Shown in pieces: positions 6,646 to 7,606 of a DNA stretch of 7,606 nucleotides. Every line of letters starts with the position of its first letter. Position 1 is the first letter of the stretch. The DNA lies in NCBI GenBank assembly GCA_027488715.1, contig JAIYBD010000089.1:1-7606 (forward strand), given 5' to 3'. This DNA is from Bacteroidota bacterium (GTDB taxonomy: Bacteria; Bacteroidota; Bacteroidia; UBA7662; CANHCV01). The notes beneath the pieces are model-generated. The model was given only the letters and a program-made list of their open reading frames with translations. It was not told the origin of the DNA and did not search any database. Both the position numbers and the translations under genes were made by a program.

Positions 6646-6969
6646 ATGCAAATGAGTCACGGTGAAATTTTAAGAAAAGAGGTAATGCGCTCTGGGAAAT
6701 CAGTCTCCCAAACAGCGTTGGATTTAGGTATTTCCAGAGCTTGGTTATATCATTTATTTGAGAAGGATTATTTTTCGACAAAAGACGTAATTACATTATC
6801 AAAATTATTTCCATTTTCATTATCAATCCATTATTTGGGAGGAGACGATGCCTCGATTCCAGAGAATGAAAATTCTCAGGATTTTTGGAAACGGAAATAC
6901 GAGCAATTACTAAGTGAGTTTGAAGACTTGCAAAAAAGACATCAAACGCTAGTCCGCATGCGTCGATAA
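6646..6969 (+). CDS. Small helix-turn-helix DNA-binding protein with C-terminal coiled coil
   Basis: A 107-aa protein. Residues about 6-60 look like a phage-repressor-type HTH: KSVSQTALDLGIS forms helix 2 and the turn, SRAWLYHLFEK the likely recognition helix, and STKDVITLSKLF a following helix. An acidic linker (about 66-78) leads to a heptad-like helix (about 77-104, from SQDFWKRKYEQLL to HQTLVRM) that probably drives dimerisation. Small HTH-plus-coiled-coil proteins of this design are common in Bacteroidota; targets are unknown. ATG 6646 or ATG 6652 both fit. A TTG at 6604 would add 14 residues with no visible family support. The gene stands alone between the helicase terminator and a convergent gene and is visibly more AT-rich than its neighbours, notably at 6740-6840. 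It could be a local autoregulator or a remnant of horizontally gained DNA; no antitoxin or phage partner is visible. Confidence 0.85.
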   Translation: MQMSHGEILRKEVMRSGKSVSQTALDLGISRAWLYHLFEKDYFSTKDVITLSKLFPFSLSIHYLGGDDASIPENENSQDFWKRKYEQLLSEFEDLQKRHQTLVRMRR

Positions 6970-6985
6970 TTATCGCTTCGCGAAG
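6964..6985. repeat. Two abutting perfect palindromes at the convergent gene ends
   Basis: CGATAATTATCG (6964-6975) and CTTCGCGAAG (6976-6985) are each perfect palindromes and lie directly side by side. The first contains both stop codons: TAA of the HTH gene at 6967-6969 and TAA of the minus-strand gene at 6970-6972. There is no U-tract, so this is not a normal intrinsic terminator. The second palindrome is wholly inside the minus-strand coding sequence. Confidence 0.6.
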
Positions 6986-7606
6986 TCGCGGTAACGTTTG
7001 AAGATCCCTTGAATCGAGAATAACTGCATGACACCAAAGTCATTGGTTTCTTCACGGTAGAAAAACACCCGTTCAACATCAGTGTATTTTCCCGTCTCGT
7101 CGTTCTGAGGACCAACGGTATTGTTCATATTGATAAAGAAAGGCCAGAATTTCACGGAAGTTTTGGCCTTTCTTTCGTTTATTAAGGTGAGTTGAAGAAT
7201 CGGAGGTGTTTTCATGACACTGTCTCGATTGGGATTGTTGGGCTCAAATCCTTCACAATGCACTCCATTGAAAAAGGAGGAGTACAAATTCATCAAGGCG
7301 GTATCGGCCAAAATCGGCGCACCATTTCCCTTCAGTTCGTACGATCCGTTGGCCGATTTTTTCATAACAAAATTGTCTTCAGGATGGGTAGGATACTGAA
7401 CCGAAACCTCGGCTAGCTTACGTGGAGCAGCGCGGAAGATAACGCGGCTTTTCCATTCGATTGGTTCGCTGAAAAAACGAGGCGTGATGGTTCCTTCCCA
7501 ACCCGGAAGATGCATGATATACGCCATTTGAGCATCTTCCAACATCATGTACGTCCCCCGGAAATCTTTCGTTGGAGTGCCCAAATACATGGTTTTTACT
7601 TTTTCC
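6970..7606 (-). CDS. DUF4340 domain protein, C-terminal part, truncated by the window end
   Basis: The frame enters from the right edge (EKVKTMYLG...) and ends with TAA at 6970-6972, giving 211 visible residues; the ATG at 7588-7590 is most likely internal. The sequence fits the C-terminal half of Bacteroidota DUF4340 proteins: a MYLGTPTKDFRGTYMML opening, YIMHLPGWEGTITPRFF, then PIEWKSRVIFRAAPRKLAEVSVQYP, a variable middle, and VKFWPFF followed by VERVFFYREETNDFGVMQLFSIQGIFK. Family members I recall have an N-terminal membrane anchor (outside the window) and about 310-340 residues, with this part in the periplasm. They are often found near gliding-motility-type ABC genes, but function is not established. 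The gene converges on the HTH gene with zero intervening bases and shows no terminator of its own. The assignment is by remembered motif pattern. Confidence 0.85.
   Translation of the reverse strand, partial: EKVKTMYLGTPTKDFRGTYMMLEDAQMAYIMHLPGWEGTITPRFFSEPIEWKSRVIFRAAPRKLAEVSVQYPTHPEDNFVMKKSANGSYELKGNGAPILADTALMNLYSSFFNGVHCEGFEPNNPNRDSVMKTPPILQLTLINERKAKTSVKFWPFFINMNNTVGPQNDETGKYTDVERVFFYREETNDFGVMQLFSIQGIFKRYRDFAKR

Noticed and set aside
6646..6969. Antitoxin of a toxin-antitoxin pair
   Set aside because: No small toxin-like gene is adjacent on either strand; the neighbours are a helicase and a DUF4340 protein.

Overview
The window looks like ordinary chromosome from a member of the Bacteroidota, probably near the Flavobacteriales. 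Several things point there: a DUF5723-type envelope protein, a DUF4340 protein, an arabinose-5-phosphate isomerase, a lack of clear Shine-Dalgarno sequences before the starts, and two exact copies of a Bacteroidota -7 promoter element (TAnnTTTG, here TAAATTTG) placed before genes. Base composition is moderate, with AT-rich intergenic DNA. I see no insertion sequence, phage gene, CRISPR array, tRNA or rRNA.

Layout from left to right. (1) Positions 1-542, + strand: the 3' half of kdsD (end of the SIS domain plus two CBS domains), cut by the window edge. (2) Positions 576-4457, + strand: a tight three-gene cluster. It holds a MacB/FtsX-type ABC permease, a secreted DUF5723-like protein starting 1 bp after the permease stop, and a secreted protein of unknown function whose ATG overlaps the previous stop (ATGA). 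The 33-bp gap after kdsD means kdsD may be in the same transcript. (3) Positions 4497-6416, + strand: a DEAD-box RNA helicase with a DbpA/CsdA-type RNA-binding domain and a long Gly/Arg tail. It has a TTG start and its own -7 element, and it ends in a very strong hairpin terminator. (4) Positions 6457-6645: an AT-rich regulatory gap with a -7 element, a direct repeat and a small palindrome. (5) Positions 6646-6969, + strand: a small helix-turn-helix protein with a C-terminal coiled coil. (6) Positions 6970-7606, - strand: the C-terminal part of a DUF4340 protein that converges on the HTH gene with no base between the two stop codons.

Taken together, the left half is envelope-related: KdsD supplies a precursor of Kdo for lipopolysaccharide, and the permease cluster is predicted to sit in the inner membrane, periplasm and outer envelope. 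The helicase is a housekeeping or cold-adaptation RNA-remodelling gene in its own transcription unit. The HTH gene is an orphan regulator. I find no convincing new defence or mobile system. The least understood parts are the permease/DUF5723/unknown-protein cluster, the near-leaderless TTG start of the helicase, and the repeat-bearing region in front of the HTH gene.
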